This document shows positions 1 through 10,443 of a DNA stretch of 64,000 bases, one piece after another (position 1 is the first letter of the stretch; the number at the start of each line of letters is the position of its first letter). The notes below the pieces were generated by a model. It was not told where the DNA came from. It saw only the letters and a program-made list of their open reading frames with translations, and did not search any database. The translations under genes were made by a program, and so were the position numbers. The stretch spans positions 2,916,961 to 2,980,960 of the forward strand of contig BCIA01000006.1 in assembly GCA_001599815.1 (NCBI GenBank), given 5' to 3'. Source of the DNA: Furcasterigmium furcatum. Taxonomy: Eukaryota; Ascomycota; Sordariomycetes; Glomerellales; Plectosphaerellaceae.

Positions 1-997
1 ACGCCTAAAATGGCCGGTCGAAGACCCATGCCAGCTCGACACGTCTCGAGCCCGATGCGATGCGATGCGATGCGATGCGATGCAACATCTTGGCGACACA
101 CGATCGAAGACGTCTGTGTAGGACCGCGTGAATTGAGCAAGCAGCAGCTGTGACATGATGGGGGTTATGGTTTCTATGGTGTGGACGAGGTGCGTATGTG
201 TCCCCCGCCAGGTTCTCTAACCGCTAGATACACATGAATATATTTCTCGTTGGCACAGTCCACCATGTTGCTCCGAAGGCCCTGCGCCTGCTTTATCTCT
301 GTCGTGCGGATTGGCGACCCGGAAGCCGCTCAGGTTGAGGCCTGCTTTTCGGCTTGACCAATGGCTTTTGGGTATTGAGAGAAATAGCGATACCTGCTTG
401 GTGCCGATCTCCCTCGCGACGATGTCTGGTCATGCCCAAGTCCGGAATCAGGAGGTTGTCGCGGTGTGAGTCACACCAGTGCGCGGGTCGTCAAACCAAG
501 AGCGGCCAAGCGGCACGAACCAATGGTGGTGAGGCCGGTCGACTAACACGATTGAGTGCACCACCATTCACGCGCCAAGACTGAGCTGCCCCAGTTGGGC
601 AAGCATGGCCGTGAAGACTTGTATGCCTCTCGGGGTGGCCTAGGCCGAGGGTTGGGCAAGACGTGCGGGTCACGACTTTGTCTTGATACCAACTGACCGC
701 AGACGACTGGCGGCAGGCAGGGTTTGGATGGCGAAAGGAGAGGGGCGGGTGCTTCGAGTTTGCAAGAGACACACTAACACTTGGACAAGAATGGTATATT
801 ACGGCGAGCTATCCTGAAGCGCTCACCGGCGGACATCTGATTACCCGGCCAGTGGTCTGAGGCTCCCCGTCCAATATCTCACAAGTTGGTGATGGATAGG
901 CTGGTTCGTCATCCATGTGCTTTCCCAAGACTGAGCTGGGTGCCCGCCGGGGCCGCCATATGGACGCCGGTCCGACATGACTCTCACCGAGATGTTA
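1..997. other. Left-edge intergenic region
   Basis: I see no supportable gene here. Open frames are short and lack protein-like composition. The only structured element is a pentanucleotide microsatellite at 54-83, listed separately. The last bases before 998 are the likely 3' UTR of the minus-strand transporter. Confidence 0.6.
54..83. repeat. (GATGC)6 pentanucleotide microsatellite
   Basis: Six perfect tandem copies of GATGC run from 54 to 83. The repeat is non-coding as far as I can see and lies far from the nearest coding end at 998. Confidence 0.95.
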
Positions 998-2954
998 TCA
1001 AACCTTGCTGACAGAATGTTCCGAGACCTCGACCTTCTCCGCAGCCGAGCCGAGCTTTGCCTCCACCGCGGCCCCCTGGGCTGCATCCGCATGCTTCTTG
1101 AAATGGCGGGGCTTGACACCCGATTCGTACAGCTCGTCCATCTTCTCAAAGGTAATGCCCTGCAACAGACCAGTTAGCGAACAAGTTGAATAGGAAAGGA
1201 CAAAAAAGCCGAGGGGATACGCACTTTGGTCTCGGGGAACATGAAGTAGCCACCGATGGCTGTCAGCAGGCCGGTGCCGAAGAAGATGAACCCGGTCTTG
1301 CCACCCAGGTTGCCAGCGTCCGGGTTAATCATGTACGGGACGGTGAATTGCATGACCAGGCCCCAGATGCCGTTCATGACGGTGACGAGAGCCTGCGTTG
1401 ACGCGCGCAGACGCAGCGTGGCGACCTCGGACGCCAGGACGAAGCCGCACGCGCCCAGGGAGACCTGGTAGACGAGCGCCCACAGGTACATCAGGACGAC
1501 GATGGCCCAGAGGGCGGCATCAGTGTCGAAGCAGCCGGCGATTCCCATGCACAGAAGAATGCCGCTGAGCATGAAGAGGGCGGGGACGATGAGGGTCCTG
1601 CGGCCCACGATCTCGATCATGGGGAACGCGGCCCCCGTGGACAGCAGCATGACGACATACATGAGGCAGGATGTGAGGAAGTACTGCTCCACGCCGATGA
1701 GCTCGAAGAAGTACGTCGCGTAGCCGATGGCGAAGGAGGCGCCGATGAGCTGCTGGCCGCTCGACGCGAGCATGGCCGTCAGGCTGCGCTTGAGGTTCTT
1801 GCCGCGGAAGCACTGGAGCTCCTGACCGACCTCGATGCCGAAGATGGCGTACTGCGGGCCTTCGAAGGTGCTCTGGAGTTCCTGGTTGAAGCGGACGTCC
1901 TCCTCGATGCGGCGCATCTCGCAGTCAACGAGTTCGGTGCGATTCTTGCCGTAGAGACCCTCGAGGGCGCGGCGGGCCTTTTCGAGCTTGTTCTCGCGGA
2001 TCAGCCAGTAAGGGGACTCGGGGAACCAGGGGTAGAAGACAAGGAGGACGGCTGGTCGGCGTGGTGTTAGTCCGGGCTCACGCTGTAGGAGGACAGAGAG
2101 ACGAGGCGCACCTGGTAGGAAGTACATGGACACGATCACGGTCCACCACTGCCACTTTCCTTCGATATGGCTCGATCCGTACCCGATGACCACGCTGGCC
2201 GTGTCAGTAGGGAGTTTCTGCTGACTAGATGACAAGGGTGTACCGACATGAAGAACTGGCCCAGCACAATGCTGGTGTTGAAGAAGCAGAGGAAGAAACC
2301 GCGTAGCTCCGGCCTGCAGCTCTCGCCGATCCACAGGGGAGAGATGGTGAACATGATGCCGATCGAGGCTCCTGCGGGTTGAGATGGGTGAGCACTGAAG
2401 GTGTCTACTCCGAGAGCGAGGCCAACGTACCATTGACGAGTCGACCGCCCAAGTGCAGCGTCCACTCCGTGGCAAGCTGCTGCATCAGGACGCCGGCGAG
2501 AGACAGGATGAGGACGACGATGATCTGGGGCTTGCGGCCCCATTTCTCGAGCAGGGGGGCGGCAATGATGGCGGCGATAACGTGGGCGGCGGGGCCGATG
2601 GCCTGCCAGGAGGAGAGGACGTACGACGGGATGAGGTGGGAGCCGTCGGGCTGGAGGACGCCGAACTGGCGGCGGAACTCGGGCAGGGAGGCCAGCTGCG
2701 AGCCGGAGACGTAGTCCCAGCCCAGCATCATGGAGCCGATGGAGGAGTACATGGCTATTGAGGGGGTCGGTTAGGTGATGGACTGCTGCCAAGGCGAGAA
2801 GAGCATACCCCAGAGAGTGAACGTCCAGTTCTCTCGCAGGATGGCCCATTTCTGGGCACGGTCGACGACCGAGTAATCGATGCGGCGTCTGGGGGACGCG
2901 TCAGTTGGCTCGTCGGGCACATCTGATACCATAGCAGACTTACTTCTCTGTCAT
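998..2954 (-). CDS. MFS sugar transporter (maltose/hexose-type, SP family)
   Basis: A seven-exon gene imports a sugar across the plasma membrane. Exons on the minus strand: 2954-2944, 2888-2809, 2754-2431, 2371-about 2248, about 2194-2112, 2051-1225 and 1159-998, giving about 536 aa. Sugar-porter signatures are visible: KWGRKP after the second helix pair, PESPYWL, a VGRR motif in the second half and PETKG near the C-terminus, with about 12 hydrophobic segments. The start sits in a tiny 11-nt first exon encoding MTEK. The intron between exons 4 and 5 needs an unusual GTCGGT donor at 2247 to stay in frame, because the better GTACAC donor shifts the frame. It is divergent from the GH32 gene and shares a 715-bp promoter with it, so the substrate is probably the oligosaccharide that GH32/GH172 cleave. 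The substrate is inferred from context only. Confidence 0.85.
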
Positions 2955-3225
2955 GGTGTCTCACTCAACGAGATGGAGAAATACAAAGCTCTGTGCAGCG
3001 AGATCCGGTTCAACTTGCTCCGGTGAAGCAGTCTGAATTAAAGGCCCAGAGGGTGATGAACCCAGGAGACCTCGAGAGCCGGCGAGCCAGGCTCTTTTGT
3101 AGTTTGCCGGTAACAGAGTTCGAATACAGCATCAAAAGACAAGCCAAGCCAAGCACACAGCGGCCAGCTTCATGCAGTGCCCAACCAGGCTATTGGGCCC
3201 GAGGACGCCGAGAGGTCTGGAGGAT

Positions 3226-3242
3226 CCGGGGTGCTTGCGGGG
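3226..3242 (+). promoter_or_regulatory. Tandem CreA-like sites
   Basis: CCGGGG at 3226-3231 and GCGGGG at 3237-3242 both match the fungal carbon-catabolite repressor consensus SYGGRG in the same orientation, 5 bp apart. Paired sites are the form usually found functional. Such short GC-rich motifs also occur by chance here. Confidence 0.35.
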
Positions 3243-3469
3243 GACATTTGCCTCGTGGCATGAGGAATCGTATGGCCCATGGGGTCCGTTAGCACCTGGA
3301 AGAGGATGAACTGTGGAGGCGGAAGAGGCTGCCTTGGATGTTGTCGGTGCTGGCGCTAGCGGAATTCATGAAGCTCTCCGCTGGTGTAAAAGGGGCTCGT
3401 TCAGGGGCTACATTACTCGTCTCGCCGGCACCATACCGAGTCTAGGACGCTAGCGGAAATACACAATAT

Positions 3470-3479
3470 CTCCGCGGAG
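3470..3479. promoter_or_regulatory. CTCCGCGGAG palindrome, candidate Zn2Cys6 site
   Basis: This perfect 10-bp palindrome is centred on CCGCGG in the transporter/GH32 promoter. A related CTCCGCGGG lies at 7735-7743 between the regulator and GH172. Everted CCG/CGG half-sites suit a Zn2Cys6 dimer such as the one encoded at 5630-7553. This is inference. Confidence 0.35.
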
Positions 3480-3669
3480 GAGGGTGGACGAGATAGACCA
3501 TCGGGATATGAAGCTCACTCCGCGATGCTGAACTTGTTGGCATGCAGCGCTGGAACCATCAACTTCCCCCCGAGACAGAACCGCAGCTCTACAAAGCTGA
3601 CGACGGAGCAGCCATGGATGGGCAGCATGTCGAGCGCCGTCAAGGCTGTCTGTTTCTGAGCTCCTCAGC

Positions 3670-5565
3670 ATGGCTTCCCCGAACTCGTCCACCTCGCCTC
3701 AGAGGCCGGGATATCACTTCACGCCCCCCCATGGCTGGATGAACGATCCCTGCGCGCCAGGCTATGATTCAACTACCAAGACTTATCACCTGTTCTATCA
3801 GTGTAAGCGACGAGACTCTTCCCACAAGCATGTAGCGAGTGGCCTTCCCGACTGACTCTGCTGTGCTGGTGCAGGGAATCCCAAGTCCTGTGAATGGGGT
3901 GACATATCCTGGGGCCATGCAACCAGCAAGGACCTGGTGCAGTGGCACCTCTCGCCCGGAAACGTCCCCGTCCTGAAGCCCGGAGACACTTACGACAAAG
4001 AGGGTGTCTTCACTGGCTGCATGGTGTCCCAGGGCATTGGGGGAGAGAAGGACCAGATGAGCCTGATCTACTCGTCGGTACGGCATCTTCCCCTTCACTG
4101 GACGATTCCCTACGTCAGGGGATGCGAGGGCCTCGCCGTGGCCACGTCCAAAGACGGCGGGAAGACCTGGGAGAAACTTGCGGCCAACCCAGTTCTTCAG
4201 GAGGAGCCTGAGGGCCTGGACGTGACGGGATTCCGCGATCCGTACGTCGCATCCTGGCCTTCCATCGACGCGGCCCTGGGTGCCGGAAGTCCTGCACTGT
4301 ACGGTGTCGTGTCGGGAGGCGTCCGCAACGAAGGCCCTGTCGTGTTCCTGTACGACGTCCGCCCGGATGACTTGACGAGGTGGACGTACCTCGGGCAGCT
4401 CTTCAAGTCGGCTGCCAACTTGCGCCGTTCACCCAAGTGGAGCGGTGACTTTGGCGTCAACTGGGAGTGTGCTGGCTTCATGACTCTGCAGTCTCACGAC
4501 GGACTCTCGACCAGAGACTTCCTCATCATGGGCAGCGAGGGCGGCAAGGAGAGGCCTTGGGTGGCATCGTATCTCTCTGGCAAGTCGGAAGGCTTCCCAA
4601 GGCGAACCACGCGGTACTGTCTCTGGGTGGGCGGCTCGCTTGATATCAGGGATGAAGCGCACCCCGGGACCGCAGCAGACCGCATCTCGTTCACGCATGA
4701 GATGGATGGCATTCTCGACCACGGGTGCTTCTACGCCGGCAACTCGTTCTTCGATCCTGTCGCGCACAGGAGGATTCTCTGGGGCTGGCTGCCCGAGGAA
4801 GACGTGCCGCTGGAGCACTGCGCGGCAAAGGGGTGGAATGGAGCTCTCGCGCTCCCAAGGGAACTATTCGTCCAGCGGGTGACAAGGGTCGTTGGGTCGT
4901 TGAGATCCGCGCTGTCTGATATCGGATCTGTCAGTGCGATCGAAGATGCGGCAGATACCGGGACGTTTACCGTCGAGACCTTGGGCATCCGGCCACTTGC
5001 TGAGCTTGCGAGCTTGAGATCTCCGGAGTGCCATGTGCTGAAAGACGTGGCGCTCCCCACGACGCAAGGGACGGACTGCGTTGCCCCTCTTACGGGGAAG
5101 ATATGGGAGCTGGAGGCAACCATTGCCGTCGGCGATGGATGCACGAGCGTGGGATTTCTCGTGAAGCACAACCAAGACAAGTCCGTCAAGACGACCATTG
5201 CGTTCCGACCAGACGAAGAAGAGCTGGTCGTCGACCGCAGCTGCTCGAACGCTGATCAGAGCATCAACAAGGCCGACGAGCGCGGGCCCCTCACGCTCTT
5301 CAGGACCAGGAATGTTGGCGAGGACAAGGAGCAGGAGGAGCAGGAGGAGCTGGAGATGCTACGCTTGCGTGTCTTCTGCGACAACGACATTCTGGAGATA
5401 TTTGCCAACGAGAGATTCGCGCTCTCAACCATGGTGTACACGCAGAACCCAGAGGCCGAGCTCATCAGCCTCTTCGCCGAGGGCGAGGAAGGGAGCGCCG
5501 TGTTCAGGGAGGTCAGGTTCTGGGCCTGCGCGGGCGAGATCTTCAGGGGGGAGACGAAGTATTGA
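3670..5565 (+). CDS. GH32 beta-fructofuranosidase (intracellular invertase type)
   Basis: Two exons, 3670-3802 and 3875-5565, encode 607 aa. The enzyme hydrolyses terminal beta-D-fructofuranosyl bonds (sucrose, fructo-oligosaccharides). All three GH32 signatures are visible: WMNDP at residues 23-27 with nucleophile D26, RDP at 165-167 (transition-state Asp166), and the EC motif with acid/base E242. The intron splits a Trp codon and restores the family's FYQWNP sequence, which supports the splice. A C-terminal beta-sandwich region follows the catalytic propeller. There is no signal peptide, since the protein opens with Ser/Pro-rich sequence, so it should act in the cytosol on imported sugar. 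It is divergent from the transporter and ends 64 bp from the convergent regulator. An AATAAA at 5583-5588 may serve its 3' end. Confidence 0.93.
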
Positions 5566-5629
5566 TGGTATCTGAAGAATACAATAAACGCCGTCGTCTC
5601 TCGTCGTACGCTGTCATACATAACATTAC

Positions 5630-7553
5630 CTACACGTCGCTCGGGGTGCGGTACTGCGCGGCCTCCGTCTCGTTCATGATCCTGCTCAGGGCTGCCAGGG
5701 ACGGGCTGAAGCTCCCCGATCCCGCGAGGACCTCCTTGCCGAGCTCGAGGCAGTGCTGCACCTTGTCGTTGATCGTGCCCTGGAGGCTCTCTGCGCTTGT
5801 TGCCCTGCGAGCCGCCATACCGATGATGAAGAGGCTTCACCCGTGAACGTTAGCAAGATGGCCTCACCGCCCCCGAACACCAGAACAGGCAGGGGTCCCA
5901 CGTACCTCGAGTTGAGTGTCCACGTATTCACAAAACACGTCTGCACGGCGGCCTCGGCCGCAAAGACAAACGCCACGTAGGCGTCGAAGAACTTGGTGCA
6001 GTACCTCAGCAGCTCGCCGCTGGCGTCGTCGTCGGCGTCGTCGTCCATGGCCTCGTAGACGGCGGGCCAGTAGATGCTCGCCTTACAGGCGAAGTACTGC
6101 GTCTGGAGGAACTGGGCGGCGGGGAGGGTGGCGACGTCGTCCGGTCCGGCGGGGGAGGTATGGAAGCGGAAGGGCGGCGGGAGGCACTTGTACCACTCGT
6201 TGAGCTGGAGCTCGAGCTCCGTGGCGACGAGGGGGGCGTACCGCAGCCTGCCGTCGGTGGCCTTGCTCACGGAGGTTGTGCAGCGCTGCAGCATGCGGCG
6301 CATGGCGATCTCTGTGAGGAAGTAGGCCATGACGGGGTCGAAGGAGGCGTCGGAGCGCGCGGGGGAGGGGTGCGGAGGGTGGTCGGCCTCGGTGAAGCGC
6401 CAGGCCTCGGTGGTGGCGGGGAGGGAGATGTCCTCGTAGGCCCAGATGCCGGACTGGGGGAGGTCGAGCTGGACGAGGAGCTCGGACTCGACGAGGAGGA
6501 TGGTCCAGAAGGCGCGGCGGAGGCCCTCGTCCTGGTCGGAGCCGTCGGGGAACGTGCGGCTGCGGAGCATGTTCTGGGCCCTGAAGGAGGCCATGGTGAT
6601 GTAGTCGTGGGCCTGGCAGGGCCTGAGGAGGCAGAGCTGGTAGACGGCGAAGAGGACGAGGCACTGGAGGCTGGGCAGGCAGTAGCCCTGGATGGCGGCG
6701 GGGAGGAGGGCGACGGCCGCGTCGTAGAAGGGGAGGTCCGGGCGCTCCCTGAGGGCGGCGGAGGTGTCGCGGACCGCGGTGAGGGAGCCGATGGCGATGA
6801 CGAGCATGGTGAGGCATGATTCGACGGGGTCCGGGCTGGCGGTGGTGCCGGTGAGGGAGTGGGAGAAGGTCTCGGAGAAGTCGGCGGAGAAGATGGGGTA
6901 CCAGGTGTGTACGTGCTCCGAGAAGGCGGCCACGGCGGTGGTGATGAGGTGCGGCTGGAGCATGAACAACCTGGGGAGCCCCGTGCCGCCCCCGCCAGGG
7001 GCGTTGGATGCCGAGGAGGCCACGGCGGTCCTCTCGAGGTTGACGAGCCAGCAGCCGGTGTCGGAGTTGAGGCCGAGGACGTGCATCATGGCCTGACTCT
7101 GGATGATCATGAGGGGGAACTTTGCCCCGTCGGGCTCCAGCTCGTGGGGGGTGCTCGGGGTTGTCGGGACAATAGGGGCAAGATGTGAGGGAGAGGGAGC
7201 ATAGTGGCTACTTGTGCTCTGTTGAGACTGAGTAGTGGTTGACTGCGGAGTTGTGAGGAGGGTTGTGATGTGATCCAGTCTCTTGTGTATATCAGCGACC
7301 TCAAGCTCCAGCCTGGTGTTGAGTCAAGTTGAGTCTCTGGTCAGTTACGAGGGCTCAACAGTGACTATGGTGAGTGCTTGCAACTCAGCGCAACATACCT
7401 GGAGCGCGGGGCATTGACGTCGATGCGATAGACACAGTCCAGGCTATGGGACGAGCAGTAGCTGCACGAGGGTCTTCGGCCGTCGCACTTTGTCCGACGA
7501 TTCCGACAGACCTCGCATGCCACAACGCGGCGTCTGCGCTGGGATTCAGTCAT
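5630..7553 (-). CDS. Zn2Cys6 transcription factor of the fructoside cluster
   Basis: Three exons (7553-7399, 7312-5906, 5834-5630) encode 588 aa. The N-terminal zinc binuclear cluster has Cys at 13, 16, 23, 30, 33 and 40 with the usual RRTKCDG linker. After a Ser/Thr-rich linker comes a fungal-specific regulatory domain with the typical pattern of helices (for example an RAFWTILLVE segment). Both introns have GTATGT or GTACGT donors. The gene lies between GH32 (convergent, 64 bp apart) and GH172 (divergent, sharing 650 bp), so it is the natural candidate for a local activator. The target genes are inferred from position only. Confidence 0.88.
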
Positions 7554-8203
7554 GACGGGCCGTTTCTCGTGGGGACAGGCATTCGTCGGGATAATCGGCG
7601 AGGGCCACGGGGCAGTGAAACCCAGAAAAAGAAAAGTTGTGCAGACTGGGCGGAAAGAACTGTGGCCATCGAGTTCGGTCGGGGAGTTGGGAGTCGGCCC
7701 ATGGCGTGGTGAGCGTCGCGGAGAGATGGACTTACTCCGCGGGCGATCTCCACAGCTCAGCAGAGAAAAGGGAACCATGGCGCGCACTAGCGCGGCATTG
7801 GCAGATCGGATGGCGTTTCTTAGTTGGAGCGGCGCTTGGAGATCCATCTGTGGAGAGCTCGACAACCATGGTTGACTCGGTCTTGGTGTTGTCTTGGTAC
7901 ACTTACACACTTACACCACCACCAGACCAGACCACCACCGAGTCGGCAGCAAGTCTCTCCGAGATGCGCAGCGAGAACCCCGCCCCTGACCTGTCCGTCT
8001 CTATTCCTCTGCCCCCTCTTCTCGACAGAGAAGGGGGAGGAGTCGAAAGGACATAAATATGAGGGCCAGCTTTGCCTCGATAGCGGCCCCGAGATGAAGC
8101 ATCCGGCACCCCAGACAGCATCCTCCTTCTCACTTACCATACAACGGTAGCACCGAGCCTCACACAACAACAGCCGACGAACTCTACTCTACTTCCAGCA
8201 ACC
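7554..8203. promoter_or_regulatory. Divergent promoter of regulator and GH172 gene
   Basis: This 650-bp non-coding stretch lies between the regulator's start codon and the GH172 start codon. It contains CTCCGCGGG at 7735-7743, close to the palindrome in the transporter/GH32 promoter, and a TATA-like ATAAATAT near 8053-8060, about 145 bp before the GH172 ATG. Short frames inside it look non-coding. Confidence 0.5.
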
Positions 8204-9589
8204 ATGAGCTTCCCCTTCAACGGCGACCTGCTGTCCAACGTGGCCAAGCTCAAGACCGCCCGCACCGGCCGCGTCTCCAGCTGGGACCACAGCGGCCTCA
8301 ACGAAGACGCCTGGGTCATCCAGCCCGGCGAGACGGCGGTGCTGGCGGACCTCGAGGGCCCGGGCGCCATCACGCACCTGTGGTTCGTCCAGACGTGCCG
8401 GCGCATCGTCGGGCCCGGGCTCATCCCGTACTCCAAGTCGGGGGTGGCCATGATGGAGGTTCACAACGCGCTCGGGCTCAACTACGAGGTCAGCGACCCC
8501 GACTACTACCGCAAGGTGCTGATCAAGATGTACTGGGACGACTCGGAGACGCCCAACGTGATCGCGCCCGTTGGCGACTTCTTCTGCGTCGGGCACTCGA
8601 TGGCGGCCAACTTCCAGTCGCTTCCGTTCACGGTGTCGGTCAAGCCGTCGGAGGAGAAGAAGTTCGGCGGCGCGGCGGCCTTCAACTGCTACCTCCAGAT
8701 GCCGTTCAACACGCGGGCGCGGGTCGAGATCGAGAACCAGAACGACCAGGCGTACTTCCAGTACTTCTACATCGACTACGAGCTGTTCGCGGAGCCGCTG
8801 AGCAGCGACACGCTGTACTTCCACGCGCACTGGCGGCGCGAGAACCCGACCAACGGCTGGGCGCCGGCGGACCTGCAGACGAACAGCCTCGAGACACAGG
8901 TGCCGAACCTCGACGGCAAGGACAACTACGTGATCCTGGAGACGGAGGGCGCGGGGCAGTACATCGGGTGCAACCACAGCGTGGCGCACTTCCAGGGGAC
9001 GTGGTGGGGAGAGGGCGACGACATGATCTGGATCGACGACGACACGTGGCCGCCGTCGATGCACGGGACGGGGGCCGAGGACTACTTCTCGCAGGGCTGG
9101 GGGATGCAGAAGAACGCGTACCCGTTCTGCGGCAGCATCATCCACGAGGAGGACGTGCCGAACCACCAGGTCAGTTACCGGTGGCACCTCGCGGACCCGG
9201 TGCGGTTCAGCAAGCGCATCAGGGTGACCATCGAGACGGGCCACGCGAACCACCTGCGTGACGACTGGTCGACGACGGCGTACTGGTACCAGACGCTGCC
9301 GGGGCCGAAGCTGGAGATGCAGCCGGTCGAGGCGCGCATCCCGCGCAAGCCCGAGTTCCCGGCGGGCGAGCGGCCGGTCGGGCCCTCGGCCGAGAAGCTG
9401 GACGCGCGGCGCAGGGCCATGGTCGACCAGCGGCGGGAGCGCATGGACGAGTTTGTGAAGGACCGGGAGGAGTGGCTGGAGAGGCGGGCGCGGGCGTCGC
9501 GGGAACGGTCGAAGAAGAACATTGAGGATGCCAAGGATCTCCGGCGGCGGTTCCTGGCGGGGCTCAAGGAGAAGAGTTCCCGCTCCTGA
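8204..9589 (+). CDS. DUF2961 / GH172-family protein (putative alpha-fructofuranosidase)
   Basis: A single-exon gene of 461 aa. The DUF2961 fold is recognised from the N-terminal SSWD...ED sequence and above all from the signature GTGAEDYF at residues 288-295, in which E292 lies in the acidic pocket. A second acidic cluster (HEED) follows about 30 residues later. DUF2961 is now CAZy family GH172, with bacterial members acting on alpha-D-fructofuranosides/difructose dianhydride I and on D-arabinofuranosides. No signal peptide is seen, so it is probably cytosolic. The last 80 residues are highly charged (Arg/Glu/Lys) and probably helical, beyond the catalytic core. It is adjacent to GH32, a sugar transporter and a regulator, so a fructose-containing substrate is likelier than an arabinan. 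Exact specificity is unknown. Confidence 0.85.
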   Translation: MSFPFNGDLLSNVAKLKTARTGRVSSWDHSGLNEDAWVIQPGETAVLADLEGPGAITHLWFVQTCRRIVGPGLIPYSKSGVAMMEVHNALGLNYEVSDPDYYRKVLIKMYWDDSETPNVIAPVGDFFCVGHSMAANFQSLPFTVSVKPSEEKKFGGAAAFNCYLQMPFNTRARVEIENQNDQAYFQYFYIDYELFAEPLSSDTLYFHAHWRRENPTNGWAPADLQTNSLETQVPNLDGKDNYVILETEGAGQYIGCNHSVAHFQGTWWGEGDDMIWIDDDTWPPSMHGTGAEDYFSQGWGMQKNAYPFCGSIIHEEDVPNHQVSYRWHLADPVRFSKRIRVTIETGHANHLRDDWSTTAYWYQTLPGPKLEMQPVEARIPRKPEFPAGERPVGPSAEKLDARRRAMVDQRRERMDEFVKDREEWLERRARASRERSKKNIEDAKDLRRRFLAGLKEKSSRS

Positions 9590-10443
9590 GGTTAGTAATC
9601 GGGGGTTAAAAGGGGGGAAAGCTTCAGGGGGAATAGGGGTCCAGGGGTGGGGAATAGGGGAAGTGCTCAGCCTTCACACCAGGCTCAGTCTGGCTCACTG
9701 AACGGTTAGTGTTGTTCCACAGTGTAGCCTTTGGCATGGAACGACCATGGACTCCTACTCTATTAGCAGTGAAACCAGATCGAATGGACTCGGGAATAAC
9801 CCCGTATTACCTGGCAACCTGACCGAAATCTATCCGCGTGTTTGAGATGTCGGGGCTTCGCATCCTTATTTAAGTAAGTCTGCTCTTATACGAGAAAATG
9901 CTGTGCCCCCGCCCCTTTTCGAATATCGACCGGGGTCTGTCGCTCCTCCAATCATTCCCCCGCGCAATCTCCCGGGGCTGAGGCCACGCTTTTCTTCTCT
10001 TCTCTGCGCCGATTAGTGTCCGGTCCAAAAGGAGCGCACGATGCCGCTATTCGCGGAGCCGCGGCATATCAGCCGTTGCGCCACTGCAGACCACCACTGC
10101 AGGCCTCGCCGACCCTTGGCCCCGAAGATCCCCTTTGGGAACACAGCCAATGGACACGCCCTACCCGGCCGACCCCTGTCCGCAGCTACAGAAGAGAGGC
10201 GAGAGAGAGAGGCGAGAACTGAACCCAAGCCCGGCCCAGAACAAAGAGTCCCGCCGTCAGCACGTGTCCCCATCGAGTAAGCCTTTATGCGGTCCGCCTT
10301 GGCACAATCTATCAAATAAGGCTGCCTGTACTGTGCCGTGCCGTACCCTACTAAAGTCCCAGGGCCTGCTCCTGCTCGCCCGAGATGGCCGTCGCCTCCG
10401 TGTCCTCTCTCATGGTCTGTCGACAGATCCCACCGCCAGGACC
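9590..10443. other. Intergenic region
   Basis: This is the 3' flank of the GH172 gene and the promoter of the GT34 gene. A frame open from 10135 runs in phase into the GT34 gene, but its upstream residues are charged low-complexity sequence and do not look like protein of the family. I treat them as 5' UTR. Confidence 0.5.

Larger units (their letters stand above)
2955..3669. promoter_or_regulatory. Divergent promoter of transporter and GH32
   Basis: This 715-bp non-coding stretch separates two divergently transcribed catabolic genes and must carry both promoters. It contains two tandem matches to the CreA consensus SYGGRG (3226-3231 and 3237-3242) and a perfect 10-bp palindrome CTCCGCGGAG at 3470-3479, a CCG/CGG everted pair of the kind bound by Zn2Cys6 dimers. 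A further CTCCGCG lies near 3518. Function is inferred from position and motif only. Confidence 0.55.

Noticed and set aside
10135..10443. N-terminal extension of the GT34 protein from an upstream ATG
   Set aside because: The extra 103 residues are charged and irregular and would bury the signal anchor far from the N-terminus. The ATG at 10444 fits the family.
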